From NCBI GenBank assembly GCA_963576565.1, contig OY755046.1:74017719-74081718 (forward strand): DNA of 64,000 nucleotides. Reading direction: 5' to 3'. Made by a program: the position numbers and the translations under genes. The notes beneath the pieces are model-generated. The model had not been told where the DNA came from and did not search any database. It worked only from the letters and a program-made list of their open reading frames with translations. Every line of letters begins with the position of its first letter. Position 1 is the first letter of the stretch. Below are positions 1-13,200 of this stretch, in pieces. This DNA comes from Aspidapion aeneum. Its lineage: Eukaryota; Arthropoda; Insecta; Coleoptera; Brentidae.

Positions 1-3000
1 TGCAGAAAACCCGAATTAAGAGATTTTGTATCAAGACGACATAAGTGCGAGGAGGTATTTTAAAAATTTCCTGTTACTTCTGATATCTTCTGTTCTCCTG
101 ATAAAAATGTTAAATTTTGCAGAAAACCTGAATTTAAAGATTTTGTATCAGGACGACATAAGTGCGAGGAGGTAATTTAAAAAATTTCTGTTACTCCTGA
201 TATCTTCTGTTCTCCTGATAAAAATGTTAAATTTTGCAGAAAACCTGAATTAAAAAATTTTGTATCAGGGCGACATAAGTGCAAGGAGGTATTTTAAAAA
301 TTTGCTGTTACTCCTGATATCTTCTGCTCTCCTGATAAAAATGTTAAATTTTGCAGAAAACCTAAATTAAAAGATTTTGTATCAGGGCGACATAAGTGCA
401 AGGAGGTTTTTAAAAATTTCCTGTTACTCCTGATATCTTCTGCTCTCCTGATAAAAATGTTAAATTTTGCAGAAAACCTGATTTAAAAGATTTTGTATCA
501 GGGCGACATAAGTGCAAGGAGGTATTTTAAAAATTTCCTGTTACTCCTGATATCTTCTGCTCTCCTGATAAAAATGTTAAATTTTGCAGAAAACCTAAAT
601 TAAAAGATTTTGTATCAGGGCGATATAAGTGCAAGGAGGTTTTTAAAAATTTCCTGTTACTCCTGATATCTTCTGCTCTCCTGATAAAAATGTTAAATTT
701 TGCAGAAAACCTGAATTAAAAGATTTTGTATCAGGGCGACATAAGTGCAAGGAGGTATTTTAAAAATTTCTTGTTACTCCTGATATCTTCTGCTCTCCTG
801 ATAAAAATGTTAAATTTTGCAGAAAACCTGAATTAAAAGATTTTGTATCAGGGCGACATAAGTGCAAGGAGGTTTTTAAAAATTTCCTGTTACTCCTGAT
901 ATCTTCTGCTCTCCTGATAAAAATGTTAAATTTTGCAGAAAACCTGATTTAAAAGATTTTGTATCAGGGCGACATAAGTGCAAGGAGGTTTTTAAAAATT
1001 TCCTGTTACTCCTGATATCTTCTGCTCTCCTGATAAAAATGTTAAATTTTGCAGAAAACCTGAATTAAAAGATTTTGTATCAGGGCGACATAAGTGCAAG
1101 GAGGTATTTTAAAAATTTCTTGTTACTCCTGATATCTTCTGCTCGCCTGATAAAAATGTTAAATTTTGCAGAAAACCTAAATTAAAAGATTTTGTATCAG
1201 GGCGACATAAGTGCAAGGAGGTTTTTAAAAATTTCCTGTTACTCCTGATATCTTCTGCTCTCCTGATAAAAATGTTAAATTTTGCAGAAAACCTGAATTA
1301 AAAGATTTTGTATCAGGGCGACATAAGTGCGAGGAGGTATTTTAAAAATTTCTTGTTACTCCTGATATCTTCTGCTCGCCTGATAAAAATGTTAAATTTT
1401 GCAGAAAACCTGAATTAAAAGATTTTGTATCAGGGCGACATAAGTGCAAGGAGGTATTTTAAAAATTTCTTGTTACTCCTGATATCTTCTGCTCGCCTGA
1501 TAAAAATGTTAAATTTTGCAGAAAACCTAAATTAAAAGATTTTGTATCAGGGCGACATAAGTGCAAGGAGGTTTTTAAAAATTTCCTGTTACTCCTGATA
1601 TCTTCTGCTCTCCTGATAAAATGGTTAAATTTTGCAGAAAACCCGAATTAAGAGATTTTGTATCAGGACGACATAAGTGCGAGGAGGTATTTTAAAAATT
1701 TCCTGTTACTTCTGATATCTTCTGTTCTCCTGATAAAAATGTTAAATTTTGCAGAAAACCTGAATTTAAAGATTTTGTATCAGGGCGACATAAGTGCAAG
1801 GAGGTATTTTAAAAATTTCTTGTTACTCCTGATATCTTCTGCTCGCCTGATAAAAATGTTAAATTTTGCAGAAAACCTAAATTAAAAGATTTTGTATCAG
1901 GGCGACATAAGTGCAAGGAGGTTTTTAAAAATTTCCTGTTACTCCTGATATCTTCTGCTCTCCTGATAAAATGGTTAAATTTTGCAGAAAACCCGAATTA
2001 AGAGATTTTGTATCAGGACGACATAAGTGCGAGGAGGTATTTTAAAAATTTCCTGTTACTTCTGATATCTTCTGTTCTCCTGATAAAAATGTTAAATTTT
2101 GCAGAAAACCTGAATTTAAAGATTTTGTATCAGGACGACATAAGTGCGAGGAGGTTTTTTAAAAATTTCCTGTTACTTCTGATATCTTCTCTTCTCCTGA
2201 TAAAAATGTTAAATTTTGCAGAAAACCTGAATTTAAAGATTTTGTATCAGGACGACATAAGTGCGAGGAGGTATTTTAAAAATTTCCTGTTACTTCTGAT
2301 ATCTTCTGTTCTCCTGATAAAAATGTTAAATTTTGCAGAAAACCTGAATTTAAAGATTTTGTATCAGGACGACATAAGTGCGAGGAGGTTTTTTAAAAAT
2401 TTCCTGTTACTCCTGATATCTTCTGCTCTCCTGATAAAATGGTTAAATTTTGCAGAAAACCCGAATTAAGAGATTTTGTATCAAGACGACATAAGTGCGA
2501 GGAGGTATTTTAAAAATTTCCTGTTACTTCTGATATCTTCTGTTCTCCTGATAAAAATGTTAAATTTTGCAGAAAACCTGAATTTAAAGATTTTGTATCA
2601 GGACGACATAAGTGCGAGGAGGTTTTTTAAAAATTTCCTGTTACTCCTGATATCTTCTGCTCTCCTGATAAAATGGTTAAATTTTGCAGAAAACCCGAAT
2701 TAAGAGATTTTGTATCAGGACAACATAAGTGCGAGGAGGTATTTTAAAAATTTTCTGTTACTCCTGATATCTTTTGCTCTCCTGATAAAATGGTTAAATT
2801 TTGCAGAAAACCCGAATTAAGAGATTTTGTATCAGGACGACATAAGTGCGAGGAGGTATTTTAAAAATTTCCTGTTACTTCTGATATCTTCTGTTCTCCT
2901 GATAAAAATGTTAAATTTTGCAGAAAACCTGAATTTAAAGATTTTGTATCAGGACGACATAAGTGCGAGGAGGCTTTTTAAAAATTTCCTGTTACTTCTG

Positions 3001-5439
3001 ATATCTTCTGTTCTCCTGATAAAAATGTTAAATTTTGCAGAAAACCTGAATTTAAAGATTTTGTATCAGGACGACATAAGTGCGAGGAGGTATTTTAAAA
3101 ATTTCCTGTTACTTCTGATATCTTCTGTTCTCCTGATAAAAATGTTAAATTTTGCAGAAAACCTGAATTTAAAGATTTTGTATCAGGACGACATAAGTGC
3201 GAGGAGGTTTTTTAAAAATTTCCTGTTACTCCTGATATCTTCTGCTCTCCTGATAAAATGGTTAAATTTTGCAGAAAACCCGAATTAAGAGATTTTGTAT
3301 CAAGACGACATAAGTGCGAGGAGGTATTTTAAAAATTTCCTGTTACTTCTGATATCTTCTGTTCTCCTGATAAAAATGTTAAATTTTGCAGAAAACCTGA
3401 ATTTAAAGATTTTGTATCAGGACGACATAAGTGCGAGGAGGTAATTTAAAAAATTTCTGTTACTCCTGATATCTTCTGTTCTCCTGATAAAAATGTTAAA
3501 TTTTGCAGAAAACCTGAATTAAAAAATTTTGTATCAGGGCGACATAAGTGCAAGGAGGTATTTTAAAAATTTGCTGTTACTCCTGATATCTTCTGCTCTC
3601 CTGATAAAAATGTTAAATTTTGCAGAAAACCTAAATTAAAAGATTTTGTATCAGGGCGACATAAGTGCAAGGAGGTTTTTAAAAATTTCCTGTTACTCCT
3701 GATATCTTCTGCTCTCCTGATAAAAATGTTAAATTTTGCAGAAAACCTGATTTAAAAGATTTTGTATCAGGGCGACATAAGTGCAAGGAGGTATTTTAAA
3801 AATTTCCTGTTACTCCTGATATCTTCTGCTCTCCTGATAAAAATGTTAAATTTTGCAGAAAACCTAAATTAAAAGATTTTGTATCAGGGCGATATAAGTG
3901 CAAGGAGGTTTTTAAAAATTTCCTGTTACTCCTGATATCTTCTGCTCTCCTGATAAAAATGTTAAATTTTGCAGAAAACCTGAATTAAAAGATTTTGTAT
4001 CAGGGCGACATAAGTGCAAGGAGGTATTTTAAAAATTTCTTGTTACTCCTGATATCTTCTGCTCTCCTGATAAAAATGTTAAATTTTGCAGAAAACCTGA
4101 ATTAAAAGATTTTGTATCAGGGCGACATAAGTGCAAGGAGGTTTATAAAAATTTCCTGTTACTCCTGATATCTTCTGCTCTCCTGATAAAAATGTTAAAT
4201 TTTGCAGAAAACCTGATTTAAAAGATTTTGTATCAGGGCGACATAAGTGCAAGGAGGTTTTTAAAAATTTCCTGTTACTCCTGATATCTTCTGCTCTCCT
4301 GATAAAAATGTTAAATTTTGCAGAAAACCTGAATTAAAAGATTTTGTATCAGGGCGACATAAGTGCAAGGAGGTATTTTAAAAATTTCTTGTTACTCCTG
4401 ATATCTTCTGCTCGCCTGATAAAAATGTTAAATTTTGCAGAAAACCTAAATTAAAAGATTTTGTATCAGGGCGACATAAGTGCAAGGAGGTTTTTAAAAA
4501 TTTCCTGTTACTCCTGATATCTTCTGCTCTCCTGATAAAAATGTTAAATTTTGCAGAAAACCTGAATTAAAAGATTTTGTATCAGGACGACATAAGTGCA
4601 AGGAGGTATTTTAAAAATTTCCTGTTACTCCTGATATCTTCTGCTCTCCTGATAAAATGGTTAAATTTTGCAGAAAACCCGAATTAAGAGATTTTGTATC
4701 AAGACGACATAAGTGCGAGGAGGTATTTTAAAAATTTCCTGTTACTTCTGATATCTTCTGTTCTCCTGATAAAAATGTTAAATTTTGCAGAAAACCTGAA
4801 TTAAAAGATTTTGTATCAGGACGACATAAGTGCGAGGAGGTTTTTTAAAAATTTCCTGTTACTCCTGATATCTTCTGCTCTCCTGATAAAATGGTTAAAT
4901 TTTGCAGAAAACCCGAATTAAGAGATTTTGTATCAAGACGACATAAGTGCGAGGAGGTATTTTAAAAATTTCCTGTTACTTCTGATATCTTCTGTTCTCC
5001 TGATAAAAATGTTAAATTTTGCAGAAAACCTGAATTTAAAGATTTTGTATCAGGACGACATAAGTGCGAGGAGGTAATTTAAAAAATTTCTGTTACTCCT
5101 GATATCTTCTGTTCTCCTGATAAAAATGTTAAATTTTGCAGAAAACCTGAATTAAAAAATTTTGTATCAGGGCGACATAAGTACAAGGAGGTATTTTAAA
5201 AATTTGCTGTTACTCCTGATATCTTCTGCTCTCCTGATAAAAATGTTAAATTTTGCAGAAAACCTAAATTAAAAGATTTTGTATCAGGGCGACATAAGTG
5301 CAAGGAGGTTTTTAAAAATTTCCTGTTACTCCTGATATCTTCTGCTCTCCTGATAAAAATGTTAAATTTTGCAGAAAACCTGATTTAAAAGATTTTGTAT
5401 CAGGGCGACATAAGTGCAAGGAGGTATTTTAAAAATTTT

Positions 5440-8400
5440 CTGTTACTCCTGATATCTTTTGCTCTCCTGATAAAATGGTTAAATTTTGCAGAAAACCCGA
5501 ATTAAGAGATTTTGTATCAGGACAACATAAGTGCAAGGAGGTATTTAAAAAATTTCCTGTTATTCCTGATATCTTCTGCTTTCCTGATAAAATGGTTAAA
5601 TTTTGCAAAAAACCCGAATTAAGAGATTTTGTATCAGGACGACATAAGTGCGAGGAGGTTTTTTAAAAATTTCCTGTTACTCCTGATATCTTCTGCTCTC
5701 CTGATAAAATGGTTAAATTTTGCAGAAAACCCGAATTAAGAGATTTTGTATCAGGACAACATAAGTGCGAGGAGGTATTTTAAAAATTTTCTGTTACTCC
5801 TGATATCTTTTGCTCTCCTGATAAAATGGTTAAATTTTGCAGAAAACCCGAATTAAGAGATTTTGTATCAGGACGACATCAGTGCGAGGAGGTATTTTAA
5901 AAAAATTCTGTTACTCCTGATATCTTCTGCTCTCCTGATAAAATGGTTAAATATTTCAGAAAACCCGAATTAAGAGATTTTGTATCAGGGCGACATAAGT
6001 GCGAGGAGGTATTTTAAAAAAATTCTGTTACTCCTGATATCTTCTGCTCTCCTGATAAAATGGTTAAATTTTTCAGAAAACCCGAATTAAAAGATTTTGT
6101 ATCAGGGCAACATCAGTGCGAGGAGGTATTTTAAAAAAATTCTGTTACTCCTGATATCTTCTGCTCTCCTGATAAAATGGTTAAATATTTCAGAAAACCC
6201 GAATTAAGAGATTTTGTATCAGGGCGACATAAGTGCGAGGAGGTATTTTAAAAAAATTCTGTTACTCCTGATATCTTCTGCTCTCCTGATAAAATGGTTA
6301 AATTTTTCAGAAAACCCGAATTAAAAGATTTTGTATCAGGGCAACATCAGTGCGAGGAGGTATTTTAAAAAAATTCTGTTACTCCTGATATCTTCTGCTC
6401 TCCTGATAAAATGGTTAAATATTTCAGAAAACCCGAATTAAGAGATTTTGTATCAGGACAACATAAGTGCAAGGAGGTATTTAAAAAATTTCCTGTTATT
6501 CCTGATATCTTCTGCTCTCCTGATAAAATGGTTAAATTTTGCAAAAAACCCGAATTAAGAGATTTTGTATCAGGACGACATAAGTGCGAGGAGGTTTTTT
6601 AAAAATTTCCTGTTACTCCTGATATCTTCTGCTCTCCTGATAAAATGGTTAAATTTTGCAAAAAACCCGAATTAAGAGATTTTGTATCAGGACAACATAA
6701 GTGCAAGGAGGTATTTAAAAAATTTCCTGTTATTCCTGATATCTTCTGCTCTCCTGATAAAATGGTTAAATTTTGCAAAAAACCCGAATTAAGAGATTTT
6801 GTATCAGGACAACATAAGTGCAAGGAGGTATTTAAAAAATTTCCTGTTATTCCTGATATCTTCTGCTCTCCTGATAAAATGGTTAAATTTTGCAAAAAAC
6901 CCGAATTAAGAGATTTTGTATCAGGACAACATAAGTGCGAGGAGGTTTTTTAAAAATTTCCTGTTACTCCTGATATCTTCTGCTCTCCTGATAAAATGGT
7001 TAAATTTTGCAAAAAACCCGAATTAAGAGATTTTGTATCAGGACAACATAAGTGCGAGGAGGTATTTTAAAAATTTTCTGTTACTCCTGATATCTTTTGC
7101 TCTCCTGATAAAATGGTTAAATTTTGCAGAAAACCCGAATTAAGAGATTTTGTATCAGGACAACATAAGTGCAAGGAGGTATTTAAAAAATTTCCTGTTA
7201 TTCCTGATATCTTCTGCTCTCCTGATAAAATGGTTAAATTTTGCAAAAAACCCGAATTAAGAGATTTTGTATCAGGACAACATAAGTGCAAGGAGGTATT
7301 TAAAAAATTTCCTGTTATTCCTGATATCTTCTGCTCTCCTGATAAAATGGTTAAATTTTGCAAAAAACCCGAATTAAGAGATTTTGTATCAGGACGACAT
7401 AAGTGCGAGGAGGTTTTTTAAAAATTTCCTGTTACTCCTGATATCTTCTGCTCTCCTGATAAAATGGTTAAATTTTGCAAAAAACCCGAATTAAGAGATT
7501 TTGTATCAGGACAACATAAGTGCAAGGAGGTATTTAAAAAATTTCCTGTTATTCCTGATATCTTCTGCTCTCCTGATAAAATGGTTAAATTTTGCAAAAA
7601 ACCCGAATTAAGAGATTTTGTATCAGGACAACATAAGTGCGAGGAGGTTTTTTAAAAATTTCCTGTTACTCCTGATATCTTCTGCTCTCCTGATAAAATG
7701 GTTAAATTTTGCAAAAAACCCGAATTAAGAGATTTTGTATCAGGACAACATAAGTGCAAGGAGGTATTTAAAAAATTTCCTGTTATTCCTGATATCTTCT
7801 GCTCTCCTGATAAAATGGTTAAATTTTGCAAAAAACCCGAATTAAGAGATTTTGTATCAGGACGACATAAGTGCGAGGAGGTATTTAAAAAATTTCCTGT
7901 TATTCCTGATATCTTCTGCTCTCCTGATAAAATGGTTAAATTTTGCAAAAAACCCGAATTAAGAGATTTTGTATCAGGACAACATAAGTGCAAGGAGGTA
8001 TTTAAAAAATTTCCTGTTATTCCTGATATCTTCTGCTCTCCTGATAAAATGGTTAAATTTTGCAAAAAACCCGAATTAAGAGATTTTGTATCAGGACAAC
8101 ATAAGTGCAAGGAGGTATTTAAAAAATTTCCTGTTATTCCTGATATCTTCTGCTCTCCTGATAAAATGGTTAAATTTTGCAAAAAACCCGAATTAAGAGA
8201 TTTTGTATCAGGACAACATAAGTGCAAGGAGGTATTTAAAAAATTTCCTGTTATTCCTGATATCTTCTGCTCTCCTGATAAAATGGTTAAATTTTGCAAA
8301 AAACCCGAATTAAGAGATTTTGTATCAGGACGACATAAGTGCGAGGAGGTATTTAAAAAATTTCCTGTTATTCCTGATATCTTCTGCTCTCCTGATAAAA

Positions 8401-11400
8401 TGGTTAAATTTTGCAAAAAACCCGAATTAAGAGATTTTGTATCAGGACAACATAAGTGCAAGGAGGTATTTAAAAAATTTCCTGTTATTCCTGATATCTT
8501 CTGCTCTCCTGATAAAATGGTTAAATTTTGCAAAAAACCCGAATTAAGAGATTTTGTATCAGGACGACATAAGTGCGAGGAGGTTTTTTAAAAATTTCCT
8601 GTTACTCCTGATATCTTCTGCTCTCCTGATAAAATGGTTAAATTTTGCAGAAAACCCGAATTAAGAGATTTTGTATCAGGACAACATAAGTGCAAGGAGG
8701 TATTTAAAAAATTTCCTGTTATTCCTGATATCTTCTGCTCTCCTGATAAAATGGTTAAATTTTGCAAAAAACCCGAATTAAGAGATTTTGTATCAGGACG
8801 ACATAAGTGCGAGGAGGTTTTTTAAAAATTTCCTGTTACTCCTGATATCTTCTGCTCTCCTGATAAAATGGTTAAATTTTGCAGAAAACCCGAATTAAGA
8901 GATTTTGTATCAGGACAACATAAGTGCAAGGAGGTATTTAAAAAATTTCCTGTTATTCCTGATATCTTCTGCTCTCCTGATAAAATGGTTAAATTTTGCA
9001 AAAAACCCGAATTAAGAGATTTTGTATCAGGACGACATAAGTGCGAGGAAGTTTTTTAAAAATTTCCTGTTACTCCTGATATCTTCTGCTCTCCTGATAA
9101 AATGGTTAAATTTTGCAGAAAACCCGAATTAAGAGATTTTGTATCAGGACAACATAAGTGCGAGGAGGTATTTTAAAAATTTTCTGTTACTCCTGATATC
9201 TTTTGCTCTCCTGATAAAATGGTTACATTTTGCAGAAAACCCGAATTAAGAGATTTTGTATCAGGACGACATAAGTGCGAGGAGGTATTTTAAAAATTTC
9301 CTGTTACTTCTGATATCTTCTGTTCTCCTGATAAAAATGTTAAATTTTGCAGAAAACCTGAATTTAAAGATTTTGTATCAGGACGACATAAGTGCGAGGA
9401 GGTTTTTTAAAAATTTCCTGTTACTCCTGATATCTTCTGCTCTCCTGATAAAATGGTTAAATTTTGCAGAAAACCCGAATTAAGAGATTTTGTATCAAGA
9501 CGACATAAGTGCGAGGAGGTATTTTAAAAATTTCCTGTTACTTCTGATATCTTCTGTTCTCCTGATAAAAATGTTAAATTTTGCAGAAAACCTGAATTTA
9601 AAGATTTTGTATCAGGACGACATAAGTGCGAGGAGGTAATTTAAAAAATTTCTGTTACTCCTGATATCTTCTGTTCTCCTGATAAAAATGTTAAATTTTG
9701 CAGAAAACCTGAATTAAAAAATTTTGTATCAGGGCGACATAAGTGCAAGGAGGTATTTTAAAAATTTGCTGTTACTCCTGATATCTTCTGCTCTCCTGAT
9801 AAAATGGTTAAATTTTGCAGAAAACCCGAATTAAGAGATTTTGTATCAGGACAACATAAGTGCAAGGAGGTATTTAAAAAATTTCCTGTTATTCCTGATA
9901 TCTTCTGCTCTCCTGATAAAATGGTTAAATTTTGCAAAAAACCCGAATTAAGAGATTTTGTATCAGGACAACATAAGTGCGAGGAGGTAATTTAAAAAAT
10001 TTCTGTTACTCCTGATATCTTCTGTTCTCCTGATAAAAATGTTAAATTTTGCAGAAAACCTGAATTAAAAAATTTTGTATCAGGGCGACATAAGTGCAAG
10101 GAGGTATTTTAAAAATTTGCTGTTACTCCTGATATCTTCTGCTCTCCTGATAAAATGGTTAAATTTTGCAGAAAACCCGAATTAAGAGATTTTGTATCAG
10201 GACAACATAAGTGCAAGGAGGTATTTAAAAAATTTCCTGTTATTCCTGATATCTTCTGCTCTCCTGATAAAATGGTTAAATTTTGCAAAAAACCCGAATT
10301 AAGAGATTTTGTATCAGGACAACATAAGTGCGAGGAGGTAATTTAAAAAATTTCTGTTACTCCTGATATCTTCTGTTCTCCTGATAAAAATGTTAAATTT
10401 TGCAGAAAACCTGAATTAAAAAATTTTGTATCAGGGCGACATAAGTGCAAGGAGGTATTTTAAAAATTTGCTGTTACTCCTGATATCTTCTGCTCTCCTG
10501 ATAAAATGGTTAAATTTTGCAAAAAACCCGAATTAAGAGATTTTGTATCAGGACAACATAAGTGCGAGGAGGTTTTTTAAAAATTTCCTGTTACTCCTGA
10601 TATCTTCTGCTCTCCTGATAAAATGGTTAAATTTTGCAAAAAACCCGAATTAAGAGATTTTGTATCAGGACAACATAAGTGCAAGGAGGTATTTAAAAAA
10701 TTTCCTGTTATTCCTGATATCTTCTGCTCTCCTGATAAAATGGTTAAATTTTGCAAAAAACCCGAATTAAGAGATTTTGAATCAGGACAACATAAGTGCA
10801 AGGAGGTATTTAAAAAATTTCCTGTTATTCCTGATATCTTCTGCTCTCCTGATAAAATGGTTAAATTTTGCAAAAAACCCGAATTAAGAGATTTTGTATC
10901 AGGACAACATAAGTGCAAGGAGGTATTTAAAAAATTTCCTGTTATTCCTGATATCTTCTGCTCTCCTGATAAAATGGTTAAATTTTGCAAAAAACCCGAA
11001 TTAAGAGATTTTGTATCAGGACGACATAAGTGCGAGGAGGTATTTTAAAAATTTTCTGTTACTCCTGATATCTTTTGCTCTCCTGATAAAATGGTTAAAT
11101 TTTGCAGAAAACCCGAATTAAGAGATTTTGTATCAGGACAACATAAGTGCAAGGAGGTATTTAAAAAATTTCCTGTTATTCCTGATATCTTCTGCTCTCC
11201 TGATAAAATGGTTAAATTTTGCAAAAAACCCGAATTAAGAGATTTTGTATCAGGACGACATAAGTGCGAGGAGGTTTTTTAAAAATTTCCTGTTACTCCT
11301 GATATCTTCTGCTCTCCTGATAAAATGGTTAAATTTTGCAGAAAACCCGAATTACGAGATTTTGTATCAGGACAACATAAGTGCAAGGAGGTATTTAAAA

Positions 11401-13200
11401 AATTTCCTGTTATTCCTGATATCTTCTGCTCTCCTGATAAAATGGTTAAATTTTGCAAAAAACCCGAATTAAGAGATTTTGTATCAGGACGACATAAGTG
11501 CGAGGAGGTTTTTTAAAAATTTCCTGTTACTCCTGATATCTTCTGCTCTCCTGATAAAATGGTTAAATTTTGCAGAAAACCCGAATTAAGAGATTTTGTA
11601 TCAGGACAACATAAGTGCAAGGAGGTTTTTTAAAAATTTCCTGTTATTCCTGATATCTTCTGCTCTCCTGATAAAATGGTTAAATTTTGCAAAAAACCCG
11701 AATTAAGAGATTTTGTATCAGGACGACATAAGTGCGAGGAGGTTTTTTAAAAATTTCCTGTTACTCCTGATATCTTCTGCTCTCCTGATAAAATGGTTAA
11801 ATTTTGCAGAAAACCCGAATTAAGAGATTTTGTATCAGGACGACATAAGTGCGAGGAGGTATTTTAAAAATTTTCTGTTACTCCTGATATCTTTTGCTCT
11901 CCTGATAAAATGGTTAAATTTTGCAGAAAACCCGAATTAAGAGATTTTGTATCAGGACGACATAAGTGCGAGGAGGTATTTTAAAAATTTCCTGTTACTT
12001 CTGATATCTTCTGTTCTCCTGATAAAAATGTTAAATTTTGCAGAAAACCTGAATTTAAAGATTTTGTATCAGGACGACATAAGTGCGAGGAGGTTTTTTA
12101 AAAATTTCCTGTTACTCCTGATATCTTCTGCTCTCCTGATAAAATGGTTAAATTTTGCAGAAAACCCGAATTAAGAGATTTTGTATCAGGACAACATAAG
12201 TGCGAGGAGGTATTTTAAAAATTTTCTGTTACTCCTGATATCTTTTGCTCTCCTGATAAAATGGTTAAATTTTGCAGAAAACCCGAATTAAGAGATTTTG
12301 TATCAAGACGACATAAGTGCGAGGAGGTATTTTAAAAATTTCCAGTTACTCCTGATATCTTCTGCTCTCCTGATAAAATGGTTAAATTTTGCAGAAAACC
12401 CGAATTAAGAGATTTTGTATCAAGACGACATAAGTGCGAGGAGGTATTTTAAAAATTTCCTGTTACTCCTGATATCTTCTGCTCTCCTGATAAAATGGTT
12501 AAATTTTGCAGAAAACCCGAATTAAGAGATTTTGTATCAGGACGACATAAGTGCGAGGAGGTATTTTAAAAATTTCCTGTTACTCCTGATATCTTCTGCT
12601 CTCCTGATAAAATGGTTAAATTTTGCAGAAAACCCGAATTAAGAGATTTTGTATCAAGACGACATAAGTGCGAGGAGGTATTTTAAAAATTTTCTGTTAC
12701 TCCTGATATCTTTTGCTCTCCTGATAAAATGGTTAAATTTTGCAGAAAACCCGAATTAAGAGATTTTGTATCAGGACAACATAAGTGCAAGGAGGTATTT
12801 AAAAAATTTCCTGTTATTCCTGATATCTTCTGCTCTCCTGATAAAATGGTTAAATTTTGCAAAAAACCCGAATTAAGAGATTTTGTATCAGGACGACATA
12901 AGTGCGAGGAGGTTTTTTAAAAATTTCCTGTTACTCCTGATATCTTCTGCTCTCCTGATAAAATGGTTAAATTTTGCAGAAAACCCGAATTAAGAGATTT
13001 TGTATCAGGACAACATAAGTGCAAGGAGGTATTTAAAAAATTTCCTGTTATTCCTGATATCTTCTGCTTTCCTGATAAAATGGTTAAATTTTGCAAAAAA
13101 CCCGAATTAAGAGATTTTGTATCAGGACGACATAAGTGCGAGGAGGTTTTTTAAAAATTTCCTGTTACTCCTGATATCTTCTGCTCTCCTGATAAAATGG
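5440..13200 (+). repeat. Satellite block B: diverged monomer subfamily
   Basis: Within the array this block is dominated by monomers with GGACAACATAAGTGCAAGG, a run of A after TTTTGC (GCAAAAAACCCG), and GGTATTTAAAAAATTTCCTGTTATTCC in place of GGTATTTTAAAAATTTCCTGTTACTCC. The one-base change in the TTTAA tract removes an in-frame stop. That is why open frames of up to 297 codons (7698-8591, plus) and 293 codons (7652-8533, minus) occur here. Type A monomers and hybrids are interspersed at about 9160-9780 and 11800-12700. A few monomers at about 5930-6420 carry AAATATTTCAGAAAACC or AAATTTTTCAGAAAACC and form an alternating two-monomer repeat. Confidence 0.85.
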
